DNA of 64,000 bases from contig LIDE01000006.1 of assembly GCA_001438605.1 (NCBI GenBank), forward strand, positions 26,001-90,000, in the 5' to 3' direction. The translations under genes and the position numbers were made by a program. The notes beneath the pieces were generated by a model. It had not been told where the DNA came from. It saw nothing but the letters and a program-made list of their open reading frames with translations, and did not search any database. The stretch comes from SAR92 bacterium BACL16 MAG-120619-bin48. GTDB lineage: Bacteria > Pseudomonadota > Gammaproteobacteria > Pseudomonadales > Porticoccaceae. Below, piece after piece: positions 28,203 to 38,201 of the stretch. Position 1 is the stretch's first letter. The number at the start of each line of letters is the position of its first letter.

Positions 28203-31025
28203 ATGGATACCATTCAGGTACGCGGCGCACGAACCCACAACCTTAAAAACATTGATCTCGATATCCCTCGAGACAAACTGGTGGTGATAACAGGGCTATC
28301 CGGCTCGGGCAAGTCATCCCTCGCCTTTGACACCCTCTATGCCGAGGGCCAGCGCCGCTACGTAGAGTCGTTGTCAACCTACGCGCGACAGTTTTTGTCG
28401 ATGATGGAAAAGCCTGATGTAGATCATATCGAAGGTCTATCACCAGCGATTTCTATCGAGCAGAAATCAACATCTCACAACCCGCGCTCTACGGTGGGAA
28501 CTATTACTGAGATATACGACTACCTGCGCTTGCTATTTGCCCGTGCGGGAGAACCGCGCTGCCCTGACCACAATAAGCCTCTGAATGCGCAAACCGTCAG
28601 CCAGATGGTCGATCAAGTGCTCGCCATGCCTGAAGACACCAAATTGATGCTGTTAGCGCCCATTATCAAAGAGCGCAAAGGGGAGCATTTGCACCTCTTC
28701 GAAAGCCTTCGTCGGCAGGGCTTTATTCGCGCGCGAATTGACGGCCTAGTTTGCGATCTAGACGAAGCACCCGCGCTGTCTAAAAACCAGAAACACACCA
28801 TTGAGGTGGTCGTCGATCGCTTTAAAGTGAAAGCAGATATGGGCTTGCGGCTGGCCGAGTCCTTCGAAACCGCCCTGGCCTTGGCCGAAGGGCTGGTCTG
28901 CATCAGCCATATGGACTCAGACGAACCCGACCAAATGCTCTCGGCAAAATTCGCCTGCCCGGTCTGTAACTACAGTCTCAATGAGTTGGAGCCACGGCTC
29001 TTTTCCTTTAACAATCCCGCTGGCGCCTGCCCGACCTGCGACGGCTTGGGTATGCACCAGTATTTTGATATTGACCGTGTCATTCATCACCCAGAGGCAT
29101 CGATCTCCGAAGGCGCTATCCGCGGCTGGGACCGGCGCACGCTGTATTACTACAATCTTCTGACCTCCCTCGCGGCGCATTACGACTTTGATATTGATAC
29201 GCCGTGGAAAGATCTCTCAGAATTTCATCGCAATAAAATTCTCTATGGCAGCGGCGACGAGGAAATTACCTTTAGTTACGTCAATGATCGCGGCACCATG
29301 TTTCGTCGCGAACACACCTTTGAGGGCGTGATTAACAATATGGAGCGGCGCTATCGCGAGACTGAGTCATCTTCGGTGCGCGAGGAGTTGGCCAAATATA
29401 TGGCAAACACCCACTGTCCTGAATGTGAAGGCACACGGCTGCGAAAATCTGCGCGTCACGTATTTATCGATAATCGTCGCATCGAAGATATTGTAAGCAT
29501 GCCTGTTGGCGATTGCTGCGAGTACTTCGATCAGATCAAACTTACCGGCAGACAGGGCGAAATTGCCGAAAAAATAATTAAAGAAATCAGCCAGCGTTTT
29601 CGCTTTTTGGTGGATGTTGGCCTGAATTACCTGTCCCTCAATCGCAGCGCCGACACCCTTTCCGGCGGCGAAGCGCAACGTATCCGGCTGGCCAGTCAGA
29701 TCGGTGCTGGCTTAGTCGGTGTGATGTACATCCTCGACGAGCCCTCTATCGGCCTGCATCAACGGGACAATGAAAGACTGCTAAAAACCTTGGTGCGTTT
29801 GCGCGATCTCGGCAATACCGTCATTGTGGTTGAGCACGATGAAGAAGCCATTGCCGCAGCAGACTTTATTGTCGATATTGGCCCCGGCGCTGGCGTTCAC
29901 GGTGGCCAAATCGTCGCCCAAGGCACTGCTCAACAAATTCGCGATAATCCAAACTCCATTACTGGTCAATTTCTGTCGGGTAAGCGCGGTATTCGCGTGC
30001 CCAAGGTGCGCAACAAGCCAAAAGGCAAGTCGATTAATGTCACTGGTGCCTGCGGCAATAACTTGCAGAACGTTGATCTGCAGATTCCTATTGGCCTGTT
30101 CACCTGTATCACAGGTGTCTCAGGCTCCGGCAAGTCCACACTGATCAATGAAACGCTTTACCCTGCTGCGGCCATTGCGCTGAACAAAGCCACAACGCTT
30201 AAATCTGCGCCGCATAAAAGTATTACTGGCCTCAATCAGCTCGACAAGTGCATCGATATTGATCAAAGCCCTATTGGTCGCACGCCACGCTCAAATCCCG
30301 CGACCTACACCGGTATTTTCACCCCCATTCGCGAAATTTTTGCCGCTACTCAAGAGGCCCGCTCGCGTGGTTATTCGCCAGGCCGCTTCAGCTTTAACGT
30401 CAAAGGTGGGCGCTGCGAGGCTTGCCAAGGCGATGGTGTAACAAAAGTGGAAATGCACTTTTTGCCGGACATTTATGTGCCCTGTGATATCTGCAAAAGC
30501 AAACGCTACAATCGCGAAACCTTGGATATCCACTTTAAGGGCAAGAATATTCACCAAGTCCTGGATATGACCGTCGAAGATGCCCACGTATTTTTTGAAG
30601 CCATTCCCGCCGTCGCACGCAAACTGCAAACGTTAATGGATGTCGGTCTCTCTTACATCAAGCTCGGCCAGTCAGCGACAACCTTGTCTGGCGGTGAAGC
30701 GCAGCGAATCAAGCTATCAAAAGAGCTCTCTAAACGCGACACGGGCAAGACGCTGTATATTCTCGACGAACCTACGACCGGCCTGCACTTTCACGATATT
30801 GAGCAATTACTGGCGGTACTGCACCGCTTGCGCGACCAGGGCAACACTATGGTGGTGATTGAGCACAATCTCGACGTGATCAAAACCGCTGATTGGATAG
30901 TGGATTTAGGCCCCGAGGGCGGTTCTGGCGGCGGTCAAATTATTGCTCAGGGCACGCCCGAACAGGTCGCTGAAGCAGAGGGTTCGCACACCGGGCATTT
31001 TTTGAAAACTATTCTGGGAGTGTGA
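28203..31025 (+). CDS. uvrA: Excinuclease ABC subunit A
   Basis: UvrA recognises bulky DNA lesions and loads UvrB in nucleotide excision repair. From [19 protein letters not shown] the protein has 940 residues, the same as E. coli. Two ABC modules show Walker A ([12 protein letters not shown] near residue 31; [13 protein letters not shown] near residue 640) and LSGGEAQRI twice. Zinc fingers are [10 protein letters not shown]...CPTCDG, CPECEG, and CEACQGDG...CDICKS. The track ORF is 28 residues too long at its N-terminus. I did not find a clear LexA box upstream. Confidence 0.97.
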   Translation: MDTIQVRGARTHNLKNIDLDIPRDKLVVITGLSGSGKSSLAFDTLYAEGQRRYVESLSTYARQFLSMMEKPDVDHIEGLSPAISIEQKSTSHNPRSTVGTITEIYDYLRLLFARAGEPRCPDHNKPLNAQTVSQMVDQVLAMPEDTKLMLLAPIIKERKGEHLHLFESLRRQGFIRARIDGLVCDLDEAPALSKNQKHTIEVVVDRFKVKADMGLRLAESFETALALAEGLVCISHMDSDEPDQMLSAKFACPVCNYSLNELEPRLFSFNNPAGACPTCDGLGMHQYFDIDRVIHHPEASISEGAIRGWDRRTLYYYNLLTSLAAHYDFDIDTPWKDLSEFHRNKILYGSGDEEITFSYVNDRGTMFRREHTFEGVINNMERRYRETESSSVREELAKYMANTHCPECEGTRLRKSARHVFIDNRRIEDIVSMPVGDCCEYFDQIKLTGRQGEIAEKIIKEISQRFRFLVDVGLNYLSLNRSADTLSGGEAQRIRLASQIGAGLVGVMYILDEPSIGLHQRDNERLLKTLVRLRDLGNTVIVVEHDEEAIAAADFIVDIGPGAGVHGGQIVAQGTAQQIRDNPNSITGQFLSGKRGIRVPKVRNKPKGKSINVTGACGNNLQNVDLQIPIGLFTCITGVSGSGKSTLINETLYPAAAIALNKATTLKSAPHKSITGLNQLDKCIDIDQSPIGRTPRSNPATYTGIFTPIREIFAATQEARSRGYSPGRFSFNVKGGRCEACQGDGVTKVEMHFLPDIYVPCDICKSKRYNRETLDIHFKGKNIHQVLDMTVEDAHVFFEAIPAVARKLQTLMDVGLSYIKLGQSATTLSGGEAQRIKLSKELSKRDTGKTLYILDEPTTGLHFHDIEQLLAVLHRLRDQGNTMVVIEHNLDVIKTADWIVDLGPEGGSGGGQIIAQGTPEQVAEAEGSHTGHFLKTILGV

Positions 31026-31074
31026 AGCAGCCCGTCGCGATAATCGCATGAGGCCGAGACCAGTAGAAGGGAAT

Positions 31075-31782
31075 TTAAACGGAGTAGCGGCTCTGGCTGG
31101 CGACGTACTCCGCCACCATCGCGTCGATGGCGTCTTGCTGATAGTCGCGCAGACCGCTGAGAATCAGTTTTTTCACACCGTGCCCAACGACAATGCCTTC
31201 ATTGAGAAGATCGAACCGAAACTCGGCATCACCGCGCTTGCCATCTACCGTTAAACGGGTATCAGCCAGCGCCACCGAAGGCTTCTGCAGGTCGAGCGTG
31301 TCAAATCGAAGCGCCATCGATTCGTAAATCACCAGTGGACGCTGGGGGTTGATCATGACATTTTTTTTCGCCATCAACGGGACTAAAAGATGCGGAAAAT
31401 TTTGCCCAGAGAAATAAACGTAGGCTTTGATTAAGCGTTCAATTGCGTCAGCATGCTGAACAACAGGACCCTCGCGCTGGACGTCGAGATAACACTTTTC
31501 ACGGTCATCAACAATCTGAAAATGATCGCTCGGTGCAGTGGGAAAACGCAGTGGTGTGTCCGCACCAACCATACCCATAAAGCGAAACGCCATCGTCTGG
31601 CTGACACCATAACGGGCAAGGGTTAGCGCAAATAAGAGATCCCCAGGCACGCAGAAGCGCTTGCTGTCCGCGTCATGAATAGGGTTGAAATCATTGCTGA
31701 TCGTCTTTGCAAAGCGGCTGCCCTGCTCAGCGCTGATGGAGACAGCGGATTCCTGCTGGTCGCAGAACTGCTCTAAAAACAT
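31075..31782 (-). CDS. DUF3581-like protein (hot-dog-fold-like)
   Basis: I recognise this 235-residue protein only as resembling the gammaproteobacterial DUF3581 family; the function is unknown. The N-terminal half has ISNDFNPIHDADSKRFCVPGDLLFAL, which resembles the hydratase loop of MaoC-like hot-dog enzymes (N-P-x-H-D). It has no signal peptide or membrane helix, so it is cytosolic. It ends 3 bases from the DUF2750 gene and is convergent with uvrA. An acyl-thioester role is inference from the loop only. Confidence 0.6.
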   Translation of the reverse strand: MFLEQFCDQQESAVSISAEQGSRFAKTISNDFNPIHDADSKRFCVPGDLLFALTLARYGVSQTMAFRFMGMVGADTPLRFPTAPSDHFQIVDDREKCYLDVQREGPVVQHADAIERLIKAYVYFSGQNFPHLLVPLMAKKNVMINPQRPLVIYESMALRFDTLDLQKPSVALADTRLTVDGKRGDAEFRFDLLNEGIVVGHGVKKLILSGLRDYQQDAIDAMVAEYVASQSRYSV

Positions 31783-31785
31783 GCC

Positions 31786-32160
31786 TTAATCCAACTCGCT
31801 TTCGAACTCTTCCAGCAAATCTAAGGGCTCCATTTCCTGACCCTCAAGATCGGGGGTCCAGTTGACGCCAACCATCAACACATCGCTGTGCATGCCTGGC
31901 AGCCATTCATCGAGAAACTCGCCCATTTCAATGGGGACAGGCTTGTAAATATCCCAGTCGCCGTTGCACAGAGCCTGCGCAAATTCCTCATTCGACCAAA
32001 AAGGAATCACATCGATGGTATCGCTGTCCGTTGAGCCAACCAGCGCCCAATTTTCTTCGGCGTCCTGCAAACCCCACACGCAGCCGTTTTCCAGCGACTC
32101 AACAATCATTCTGTCGAGATTTTCTTGAAGGTCATCGGATAGTGGTTCCACGGTGTTCAC
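31786..32160 (-). CDS. DUF2750-like protein
   Basis: This 124-residue acidic protein matches my memory of DUF2750: CVWGLQDAEENWALVGS, VIPFWSNEEFAQALCNGDWDIYKPVPIEMGEFLDEWLPGM and VGVNWTPDLEGQE. No enzymatic motif is visible and no function is known. It directly precedes the DUF3581-like gene (3-base gap), so the two are likely cotranscribed and perhaps linked in function. Confidence 0.7.
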   Translation of the reverse strand: MNTVEPLSDDLQENLDRMIVESLENGCVWGLQDAEENWALVGSTDSDTIDVIPFWSNEEFAQALCNGDWDIYKPVPIEMGEFLDEWLPGMHSDVLMVGVNWTPDLEGQEMEPLDLLEEFESELD

Positions 32161-32283
32161 TCTTTGGCAGTAGGTTAAGCGCGCATGGTAACCGCTTTAA
32201 GGTCGGGCCACCAGATCACGCGCGCTATTTGTTATGGCACTAACAACGCCACAGAGGATTTCAGTAACCACTAGTGGAGTTTA

Positions 32284-32676
32284 TTAATTGAGGACGTTGT
32301 AACCACGACCGCTGAGACAGCGTCGAACAATGCGCTCTTGTTCAAGACGCGCCTGTTTGTTACCTTTCAAGCCACCCACAATCGCACCCGCACCGGCACC
32401 GCGCTGGGCCGTGTTGTGATTACCGGCCACGGCACCGATCACCGCACCCACCACCGCGCCCTCAACAACGCCTTGGGTGGTCTCACTTTTCACATCAATC
32501 TGCCGCGCATAGTCTTCACAATCGGCCAAATCACCGTAGTAGTCGTCCATATTGACGCCGCGGGTATCGATGATAATTTGTTTTGGTGCACCGTAACCGC
32601 CAAAACCATTGGCACAACCTGTCGAGATCAACAGCGAAAAAGCCGCAACTGACAGTGCAAAACTGCGTTTAATCAT
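32284..32676 (-). CDS. Glycine-zipper lipoprotein
   Basis: The 130-residue product starts MIKRSFALSVAAFSLLISTGCAN, a lipoprotein signal peptide with Cys near residue 21. The middle GVVEGAVVGAVIGAVAGNHNTAQRGAGAGAIVGGLKGNK is a Gly-rich membrane-associating zipper, and RRCLSGRGYNVLN closes the protein. GGAG lies 6 bases before this ATG; the longer track start overlaps that site. Similar small lipoproteins (SlyB/YMGG types) are envelope proteins of unclear role. Confidence 0.8.
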   Translation of the reverse strand: MIKRSFALSVAAFSLLISTGCANGFGGYGAPKQIIIDTRGVNMDDYYGDLADCEDYARQIDVKSETTQGVVEGAVVGAVIGAVAGNHNTAQRGAGAGAIVGGLKGNKQARLEQERIVRRCLSGRGYNVLN

Positions 32677-32780
32677 AGGTAACTCCATTAGATAGAAAAA
32701 TGTCCCTGAGCAGGAACGTCAACCCACGCTATCGGTTGACGTCTTGTCTCTCTCTGATAATAAAACGTCCGCGCCTATGC

Positions 32781-33632
32781 CTACTTAGTGTTATTCATAA
32801 TACCGCGCACGGCAGCAGGAATATCTGCAGGTAGTACAACCAACTTAGCATTGGTTGAACTGCCCATTTGACGGATCGCCTCAACATATTTTTCACCCAG
32901 CAAGTACATAGCGGGGAGCTCTTTATCCTGGATCGCCTCATTCACTTTGGTCAATGCAGATTTAGTCGCCTCAGCCAGTACCACCTGCGCTTCAGCATCG
33001 CGACGGGAGGCTTCCAGACGACCATCGGCCTGAAGGATAGCGGCAGTCTTGTCACCGTCGGCACGGGTTACTGTGGCGCGACGTTGACGCTCAGCGGCGG
33101 CCTGTTCTTCCATTGCCGCCTGCATGGTACCAGATGGATTAATGTCTTGAATTTCAACGGTCTTTAAAGTGATACCCCAGTCGGCAATATCGTCCGATAT
33201 GGACATTTTCAACTTGGCTTTTATTTGATCCCGGGACGATAGCGCATCATCCAACTTCATTTCGCCCACAATCGACCGCAGCGATGTCTGCACTAACGTG
33301 CGAATGGCTAATTCGTAATCTTCAACCCCATAAACGGCCTTCTCAGGAGAGACAATATTAATGTAGGCAACCGCATTCGCTACAATCACGACGTTATCAA
33401 GAGTAATCACTTCCTGCGAGGGAATGTCGAGCACGATATCCTTGGTGGTGACTTTGTAGGCCACGTTATCAATGTAAGGAATAATAATATTCAGCCCTGG
33501 ACTGAGTGAGATGTGGTATTTACCTAACCGCTGGACAACCCATTTAGAACCCTGAGGCACCAGCCGAATACCTTTGAGCAGCGTGACTAAGACGAGCAGT
33601 AAAAAGACAACAACAACGATAGAACCTTCCAT
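32781..33632 (-). CDS. qmcA: SPFH/stomatin-like membrane protein (QmcA-like)
   Basis: The 283-residue protein has one N-terminal membrane helix (residues 3-22) and a band-7/SPFH domain (VPQGSKWVVQRLGKYHISLSPGLNIIIPYID). A coiled-coil region follows (MQAAMEEQAAAERQRRATVTRADGDKTAAILQADG, residues 165-225). Such proteins oligomerise into membrane microdomains and often partner with NfeD proteins and proteases. GGAGG lies 7 bases upstream of the ATG. The NfeD gene lies immediately upstream, so the usual slipin/NfeD pair is complete. Confidence 0.9.
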   Translation of the reverse strand: MEGSIVVVVFLLLVLVTLLKGIRLVPQGSKWVVQRLGKYHISLSPGLNIIIPYIDNVAYKVTTKDIVLDIPSQEVITLDNVVIVANAVAYINIVSPEKAVYGVEDYELAIRTLVQTSLRSIVGEMKLDDALSSRDQIKAKLKMSISDDIADWGITLKTVEIQDINPSGTMQAAMEEQAAAERQRRATVTRADGDKTAAILQADGRLEASRRDAEAQVVLAEATKSALTKVNEAIQDKELPAMYLLGEKYVEAIRQMGSSTNAKLVVLPADIPAAVRGIMNNTK

Positions 33633-33671
33633 CAGATTTCCTCCATTGAGTGAATGCCAGCGACGAAATCG

Positions 33672-34124
33672 CTAGCTTAACTTAACGACAATTAATGTAT
33701 TGCCGGATATTTCTTTTATAAAAACACGATCACCGAGGCTAACCTCTGCCTCGCAGATAAAATCCCACTCATCATCACCCAGCACTGGCGTTGTGAAGCG
33801 CACCTTACCACGACTGTGCTCTGTCGGTACTTTGATCACTTGACCAGACTCTCCTATCGCCGCGTCGCGCGTGATGCCCGCAGTGGTTCGATCAACCATC
33901 TTGGGTTTGAAATACTTGAACCACAACACCGTGAACGCTACAGAGAAGACCGTCCACAGCAGTATTTGCCAAGCAAAACTAAGGTTTGCCACCAACAGCA
34001 GCAGCCCAACCAAGAACGCGCCCAAACCGAACCAAAGAATGGTAAAGCTCGGGATAAAGATCTCCCCCGCCACTAGCAACATACCCAGCACTAACCAATG
34101 CCAATACAACAATTGAATACCCAT
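33672..34124 (-). CDS. NfeD-family membrane protein
   Basis: This 150-residue protein has an N-terminal set of three hydrophobic helices (residues 5-68) containing GEIFIPSFTILWFGLGAFLVGLLLLV. A C-terminal OB-fold domain follows (GESGQVIKVPTEHSRGKVRFTTPVLGDDEWDFICEAEVSLGDRVFI). It is the short NfeD1b/YbbK type without a protease domain. It is 39 bases upstream of the stomatin-like gene and probably acts with it in membrane quality control. Confidence 0.88.
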   Translation of the reverse strand: MGIQLLYWHWLVLGMLLVAGEIFIPSFTILWFGLGAFLVGLLLLVANLSFAWQILLWTVFSVAFTVLWFKYFKPKMVDRTTAGITRDAAIGESGQVIKVPTEHSRGKVRFTTPVLGDDEWDFICEAEVSLGDRVFIKEISGNTLIVVKLS

Positions 34125-34152
34125 ACTCGCTCCTTACTGGCCCATCGCGCCA

Positions 34153-34620
34153 TCAAACACGCGCTAGATTCATTAGAATAGCATCTTCCCGACCATACTC
34201 TGTCAAATAATAGTCTCGCCGCCTTCCCACCTCAACAAACCCATACTGGTGATAAAGGCAGATGGCGGGAATATTAGACACCCGCACTTCGAGATGAACC
34301 ACAGTGACAGCAGAAGGCAAGGCGGCCAACTGTGCGGCGAGCAACTGAGCCCCCAAACCCTTGCCCTGATGTTGCGGTGCAATGGTGATATTGAGGATTT
34401 CTGCCGTATCTAAAACTGTCGAGATAATCGCATAACCGAGTATCTCCTCACCCTCTGCCGAGGTTGTACGCATGACAACACAGTGATGCTCATCGAGGCT
34501 CTGCTGAAATTGCCCACGACTCCAAGGGTCGGGCGTTGATGCTTGATCAATAGCAACAACCGTTGCCATATCTTCAAAAGACATGGGGCAAATCTGAATT
34601 CGTCCAGTGGAAACTGTCAA
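34153..34620 (-). CDS. rimI: Ribosomal-protein bS18 alanine N-acetyltransferase
   Basis: RimI is a GNAT-family enzyme that acetylates the N-terminal alanine of bS18. The 155-residue product shows ILNITIAPQHQGKGLGAQLLAAQ (acetyl-CoA loop Q-x-x-G-x-G) and VSNIPAICLYHQYGFVEVGRRRDYY. The start is uncertain: TTG 34620, seven bases after the upstream stop, gives a normal GNAT N-terminus (TGRIQICPMSFEDMATV). The ATG at 34584 would delete the first strand. Its position directly after a HolD-like gene copies the E. coli holD-rimI pair. Confidence 0.88.
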   Translation of the reverse strand: MTVSTGRIQICPMSFEDMATVVAIDQASTPDPWSRGQFQQSLDEHHCVVMRTTSAEGEEILGYAIISTVLDTAEILNITIAPQHQGKGLGAQLLAAQLAALPSAVTVVHLEVRVSNIPAICLYHQYGFVEVGRRRDYYLTEYGREDAILMNLARV

Positions 34621-34627
34621 GATCGCA

Positions 34628-35449
34628 CTACGACGATGGATTGATCGGTAGCGACGGCAAAAGCGGCTGCAATATTTGCCAGGCATCAGACTTCAGTTGC
34701 GGCACTTCAATCATCTGCTTAAGTGATGGCAGCGTTATGGCGACTGTCTGCTCAGAGAATGCCACACGACCATTGTCGATATGATCCAGTGCTGCCGGCT
34801 CCAGCAACCAGCGCGCAGCCTGCTCACCCAATACCAGCATCGACTTGACCGGTTGACGATTAAACCGAGCGTGCAATAGCGAGGACAGAAACTCTCTCAC
34901 CTCCGCCTCATCGCCCTGCGCTTTAGGATAAGGGGGCCACTCAACTAACTCGAGGGACGGCAAACTGTTGAAACCACAGCCTATGGCGTTCAGCAAATTG
35001 CGCAGCAACTGCATCTCATCCCTGTCTGCCAACGCACCTTCTACCATGGTGCAGACCAACAACTCCGGCGAAATCTGCCAGAGGGAGAATTTGACTTCAA
35101 TGGCCTGAGCGAACTCTTCGACAGCCGCTACTGGGCGCACTGGGACCTTCTTGGCCCCAGCGGGTCGAGCACTTAACTCCGTCAGACTGACCAACGCCGC
35201 CACATGCTTATCTTGTGTGGTTTTGCTGGCGGGCATAGCTGCGGTCATTGCGGCAGAGAACGCCTCCGCCGCTGAAGGTGAGGCTGTTTGTGCGGAAACC
35301 TCGACGCGCTGACCCGGCGCTTTAGCTCTGGATTCACTGCCGATCTGTTCGCGCTCAGAACTCTCTGACGCTGCAACTGCCCACTCCCTCGGCACATACT
35401 GAACGATGCCAAGGCTTTTGAGATAGTCCTGTTGCAGAGCCGAATCCAT
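34628..35449 (-). CDS. HolD-like protein (DNA polymerase III psi subunit candidate)
   Basis: The 273-residue protein begins LQQDYLKSLGIVQYVPREW, which resembles the N-terminal chi-binding segment of E. coli HolD (psi). Residues 23-100 are an Ala/Ser/Glu-rich linker of low complexity. The C-terminal part has MLVLGEQAARWLLE and ITLPSLKQMIEVPQLKSDAWQILQPLLP, like the uracil-glycosylase-related fold of psi. HolD is the clamp-loader subunit linking chi and SSB to the complex. At twice the E. coli length, the call rests on the rimI neighbour and short motifs. Its ATG overlaps the leuA stop as TAATG. Confidence 0.55.
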   Translation of the reverse strand: MDSALQQDYLKSLGIVQYVPREWAVAASESSEREQIGSESRAKAPGQRVEVSAQTASPSAAEAFSAAMTAAMPASKTTQDKHVAALVSLTELSARPAGAKKVPVRPVAAVEEFAQAIEVKFSLWQISPELLVCTMVEGALADRDEMQLLRNLLNAIGCGFNSLPSLELVEWPPYPKAQGDEAEVREFLSSLLHARFNRQPVKSMLVLGEQAARWLLEPAALDHIDNGRVAFSEQTVAITLPSLKQMIEVPQLKSDAWQILQPLLPSLPINPSS

Positions 35450-36996
35450 TACACGCCACCCAGTTGCGGATGCAGTCGACCGGGGTTGCGCATCAATGTC
35501 AGCGCATTTAAATACGCCTTGGCACTGGCCACAAGAATATCGGTGTCGGCACCCATGCCATTAATAATGCGGCCATTTTTCTCCAACCGCACAGTCACTT
35601 CACCCTGCGAGTCGGTACCCTGTGTAACTGCATTAACCGAGTAGAGCTGCAACTGCGTTTCGCTATTGACCAATTTTTCGATAGCTTTAAAAATGGCGTC
35701 GACGGCGCCATCGCCGGTGCCATCTGCGCTGTGCTCTTTGTTTTGGTAGCGAATAGTCAACTTCGCCTCAGGCAGCTGGCCTGACTTGGACAAAACCTCA
35801 AGATCAACCAAGGTGAGTGCGTCCTCTTCTGCTCCCATATGAACATCGGAGACGAGGGCCTGCAAATCTTCGTCATAAATTTCGCGCTTTTTATCGGCAA
35901 GGGCTTTAAAGCGAACAAACACATCATTAAAGGCTTCCTTGCTGTCAAACTTGATGCCTAACTCGTCAAGGCGCGATGCCAGCGCTGCGCGACCAGAGAG
36001 TTTACCCAACGACAACTTATTCGTGCTCCAGCCCACATCTTCTGCCCGCATAATTTCATAGGTTTCGCGAAACTTAAGAATACCGTCTTGGTGGATACCT
36101 GACTCGTGAGCAAAGGCATTGGCGCCGACAATTGCTTTGTTGGGCTGTACTGGAAAGCCGGTAATACTCGACACCAAACGCGACGTTGGCACGATGTGCA
36201 CTGCATTAATAGTGGTCTCAACGGGAAAAACATCTTTGCGAGTGCGAATAGCCATCACAATTTCTTCCAGCGACGCGTTACCCGCCCGCTCGCCCAAACC
36301 ATTAACGGTACATTCAACTTGGCGGGCTCCGTTCTGTACTGCCGCCAAACTGTTGGCCACAGCGAGACCCAAATCATTGTGGCAGTGAACCGAGAAAATC
36401 GCCTGATCAGCATTGGGCACAGCCTGCATCAAACGCTTGATCATCAGCCCGTACTCACTGGGGTCTGAGTAACCCACCGTATCCGGCAAATTGATCGTGC
36501 GAGCGCCAGCATGAATAACAGCTTCCGTAATGCGGCACATAAAATCAAACTCCGTGCGGCTGGCATCCTCCAGAGAAAATTCCACATCGTCAATTAAACT
36601 GCGGGCAATTTTGACCGCACCCACGGCCTGAGCCAACACATCGTCTGGGGCCATTTGCAGCTTGTGCTTCATGTGAATCGGGGAGGTGGCAATAAACGTG
36701 TGGATGCGTCCGGCATTAGCGCCCTTCAAAGCCTCGGCGGCGCGCTCAATATCACCGCGAACGGCGCGAGATAAGCTGCAAATACGGCTCTCTTTAACGG
36801 TATTGGCAATCGCTTTGATAGCTTCAAAATCACCCTGACTTGATATGGCAAAACCCGCTTCGATCACGTCAACGCGCATTTTTTCTAGGGCTATAGCAAT
36901 ACGGACTTTTTCATCTTTGGTCATCGACGCGCCGGGGCTCTGCTCACCGTCACGCAATGTTGTATCAAAAATGACTAATTTTTCTTTGGTTGGCAT
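35449..36996 (-). CDS. leuA: 2-isopropylmalate synthase
   Basis: LeuA condenses acetyl-CoA with 2-ketoisovalerate, the first step of leucine synthesis. The 515-residue protein has [16 protein letters not shown] at the N-terminus, the metal-binding [37 protein letters not shown] (residues 202-238), and the C-terminal LeuA regulatory domain that senses leucine. The stop TAA overlaps the next ATG by one base, coupling it to the HolD-like gene. The 321 bases upstream hold a terminator for pssA and a possible leucine-rich short ORF. Confidence 0.96.
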   Translation of the reverse strand: MPTKEKLVIFDTTLRDGEQSPGASMTKDEKVRIAIALEKMRVDVIEAGFAISSQGDFEAIKAIANTVKESRICSLSRAVRGDIERAAEALKGANAGRIHTFIATSPIHMKHKLQMAPDDVLAQAVGAVKIARSLIDDVEFSLEDASRTEFDFMCRITEAVIHAGARTINLPDTVGYSDPSEYGLMIKRLMQAVPNADQAIFSVHCHNDLGLAVANSLAAVQNGARQVECTVNGLGERAGNASLEEIVMAIRTRKDVFPVETTINAVHIVPTSRLVSSITGFPVQPNKAIVGANAFAHESGIHQDGILKFRETYEIMRAEDVGWSTNKLSLGKLSGRAALASRLDELGIKFDSKEAFNDVFVRFKALADKKREIYDEDLQALVSDVHMGAEEDALTLVDLEVLSKSGQLPEAKLTIRYQNKEHSADGTGDGAVDAIFKAIEKLVNSETQLQLYSVNAVTQGTDSQGEVTVRLEKNGRIINGMGADTDILVASAKAYLNALTLMRNPGRLHPQLGGV

Positions 36997-37140
36997 AGTC
37001 TTCTCTTTATTCTTGGGCCACTTTTCAACTGGCTTATTGTAAAACGTATTCGGCCTCAGTGGGGCTCGAATATCAACGGTTTTCTATCCTTTTTGAAAGG
37101 ATTCCACGGGGTTTTTTTGAGGTATAACGATAGATGCCCC

Positions 37141-37239
37141 TCAGGGCAGGAGTAGAAATAAAGCAGCAGCAAAAAGACCAGCCGCTGGGCTGGCACTTAT
37201 CGCTGTATTGGAAGTAGAGTTGAAAGTCGGTTTATTCAT
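37141..37239 (-). CDS. Candidate leucine-rich leader peptide before leuA (low confidence)
   Basis: A 32-codon ORF ends LFAAALFLLLP, with five leucines encoded by CTT, TTA, CTA, CTC and CTG among the last eleven codons. This recalls leu-operon leader peptides. Against it, there is no good Shine-Dalgarno sequence, and a terminator hairpin lies inside the ORF ahead of four of the five Leu codons, the wrong order for classical attenuation. It could be chance in the pssA 3' region. Confidence 0.2.
   Translation of the reverse strand: MNKPTFNSTSNTAISASPAAGLFAAALFLLLP
37171..37193 (-). terminator. Intrinsic terminator between pssA and leuA
   Basis: On the minus strand CCAGCC and GGCTGG pair around a CAGC loop, followed by TCTTTTT. 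It lies 125 bases after pssA and probably ends the ilv-pssA transcript. Confidence 0.75.
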
Positions 37240-37317
37240 GGCGCCATTCAAACAGATTTACAGCTAACTGCCAACTGTTAAATGCGCCGTCCTGACGCGC
37301 ACTCAACGGATACAGCC

Positions 37318-38136
37318 TTAGTCTTCATCAACGCTTGGATCAATAATCTCAGCCTCAGCCTTGCTGCTAAAGCCAAACGCGTGCAATACCCACAGGACTG
37401 GCGCGTAAAAGCTAAAAACAGCCGCCAAACCGAACAAGATACGCGGCGGATCAATAGTGATTAGAACAAACCCCATCACCACAGACAGAATCACCATAAA
37501 GGGGACTTTGCCGCGAAAATCGATTTCTTTAAAGCTGGGATATTTAAGATTAGATACCATCAACAAACCCGCCATGGCGGTAATAACGGCGCCACCCACC
37601 GACAGCCATAGCGTGGATTCCAGTTCATGGGTTGACCAGATAAGGCCCGCAACCAGCGCAGCCGCCATCGGGCTGGGTAATCCAGTGAAGGTCTTTTTGT
37701 CCGCCAGTTCCGCCTGCACATTAAAGCGAGCGAGACGCAGGGCGGCACAACTGGCGTAGACGAAAGCCGCGGCCAATCCCAATTTACCGAGATCGTCCAA
37801 CCCCCATCCGTAGGCCACAACGGCCGGTGCAACGCCAAAAGACACCATATCAGAGAGACTGTCATACTGGACGCCGAAGGCACTTTCGGTATTGGTCATT
37901 CGCGCCACACGGCCGTCTAGGCCGTCAAATAACATAGCGGTAAAGATCGCCATGGCCGCCCATTCGTAGTTGCCGCTGAAGCCAGACAGCACGGCATAAA
38001 AGCCGCCAAAGAGTGCGCCTGTGGTCAATAAATTAGGCAGCAAATAGATTCCCTTGCGACGGATAGGAGCTTCACCTTCAGCGGGTTTCCCTTTCAACGT
38101 CACGACTTTCTCTTTTGTCTCTACTTCTTTAATCAT
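37318..38136 (-). CDS. pssA: CDP-diacylglycerol-serine O-phosphatidyltransferase
   Basis: PssA makes phosphatidylserine, the precursor of phosphatidylethanolamine, at the inner membrane. The 272-residue protein has the CDP-alcohol phosphotransferase motif DGLDGRVARMTNTESAFGVQYDSLSD (residues 71-96). It has about seven or eight hydrophobic helices and short charged ends. It is the integral-membrane type, not the soluble E. coli enzyme. In relatives it also lies downstream of ilvC; here a phosphatase gene sits between them. Confidence 0.93.
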   Translation of the reverse strand: MIKEVETKEKVVTLKGKPAEGEAPIRRKGIYLLPNLLTTGALFGGFYAVLSGFSGNYEWAAMAIFTAMLFDGLDGRVARMTNTESAFGVQYDSLSDMVSFGVAPAVVAYGWGLDDLGKLGLAAAFVYASCAALRLARFNVQAELADKKTFTGLPSPMAAALVAGLIWSTHELESTLWLSVGGAVITAMAGLLMVSNLKYPSFKEIDFRGKVPFMVILSVVMGFVLITIDPPRILFGLAAVFSFYAPVLWVLHAFGFSSKAEAEIIDPSVDED

Positions 38137-38201
38137 TATTTTTTTCTCAATTTAGGGCTGGTGTGCCCATTCAAGGGCGGCATTATAAGCCAACTCAGCG
38201 G

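Larger units (their letters stand above)
36997..37317 (-). other. leuA-pssA intergenic region (321 bp)
   Basis: The region contains an intrinsic terminator (37171-37193), a leucine-rich short ORF (37141-37239), and small dyads: TGCCC/GGGCA at the end of that ORF and ATCCTTT/AAAGGAT near 37090. I found no convincing promoter hexamers for leuA and no T-box or riboswitch. Confidence 0.5.

Noticed and set aside
36997-37317. T-box or leucine riboswitch before leuA
   Set aside because: None of the conserved T-box sequence elements is visible, and this control is rare in this phylum.
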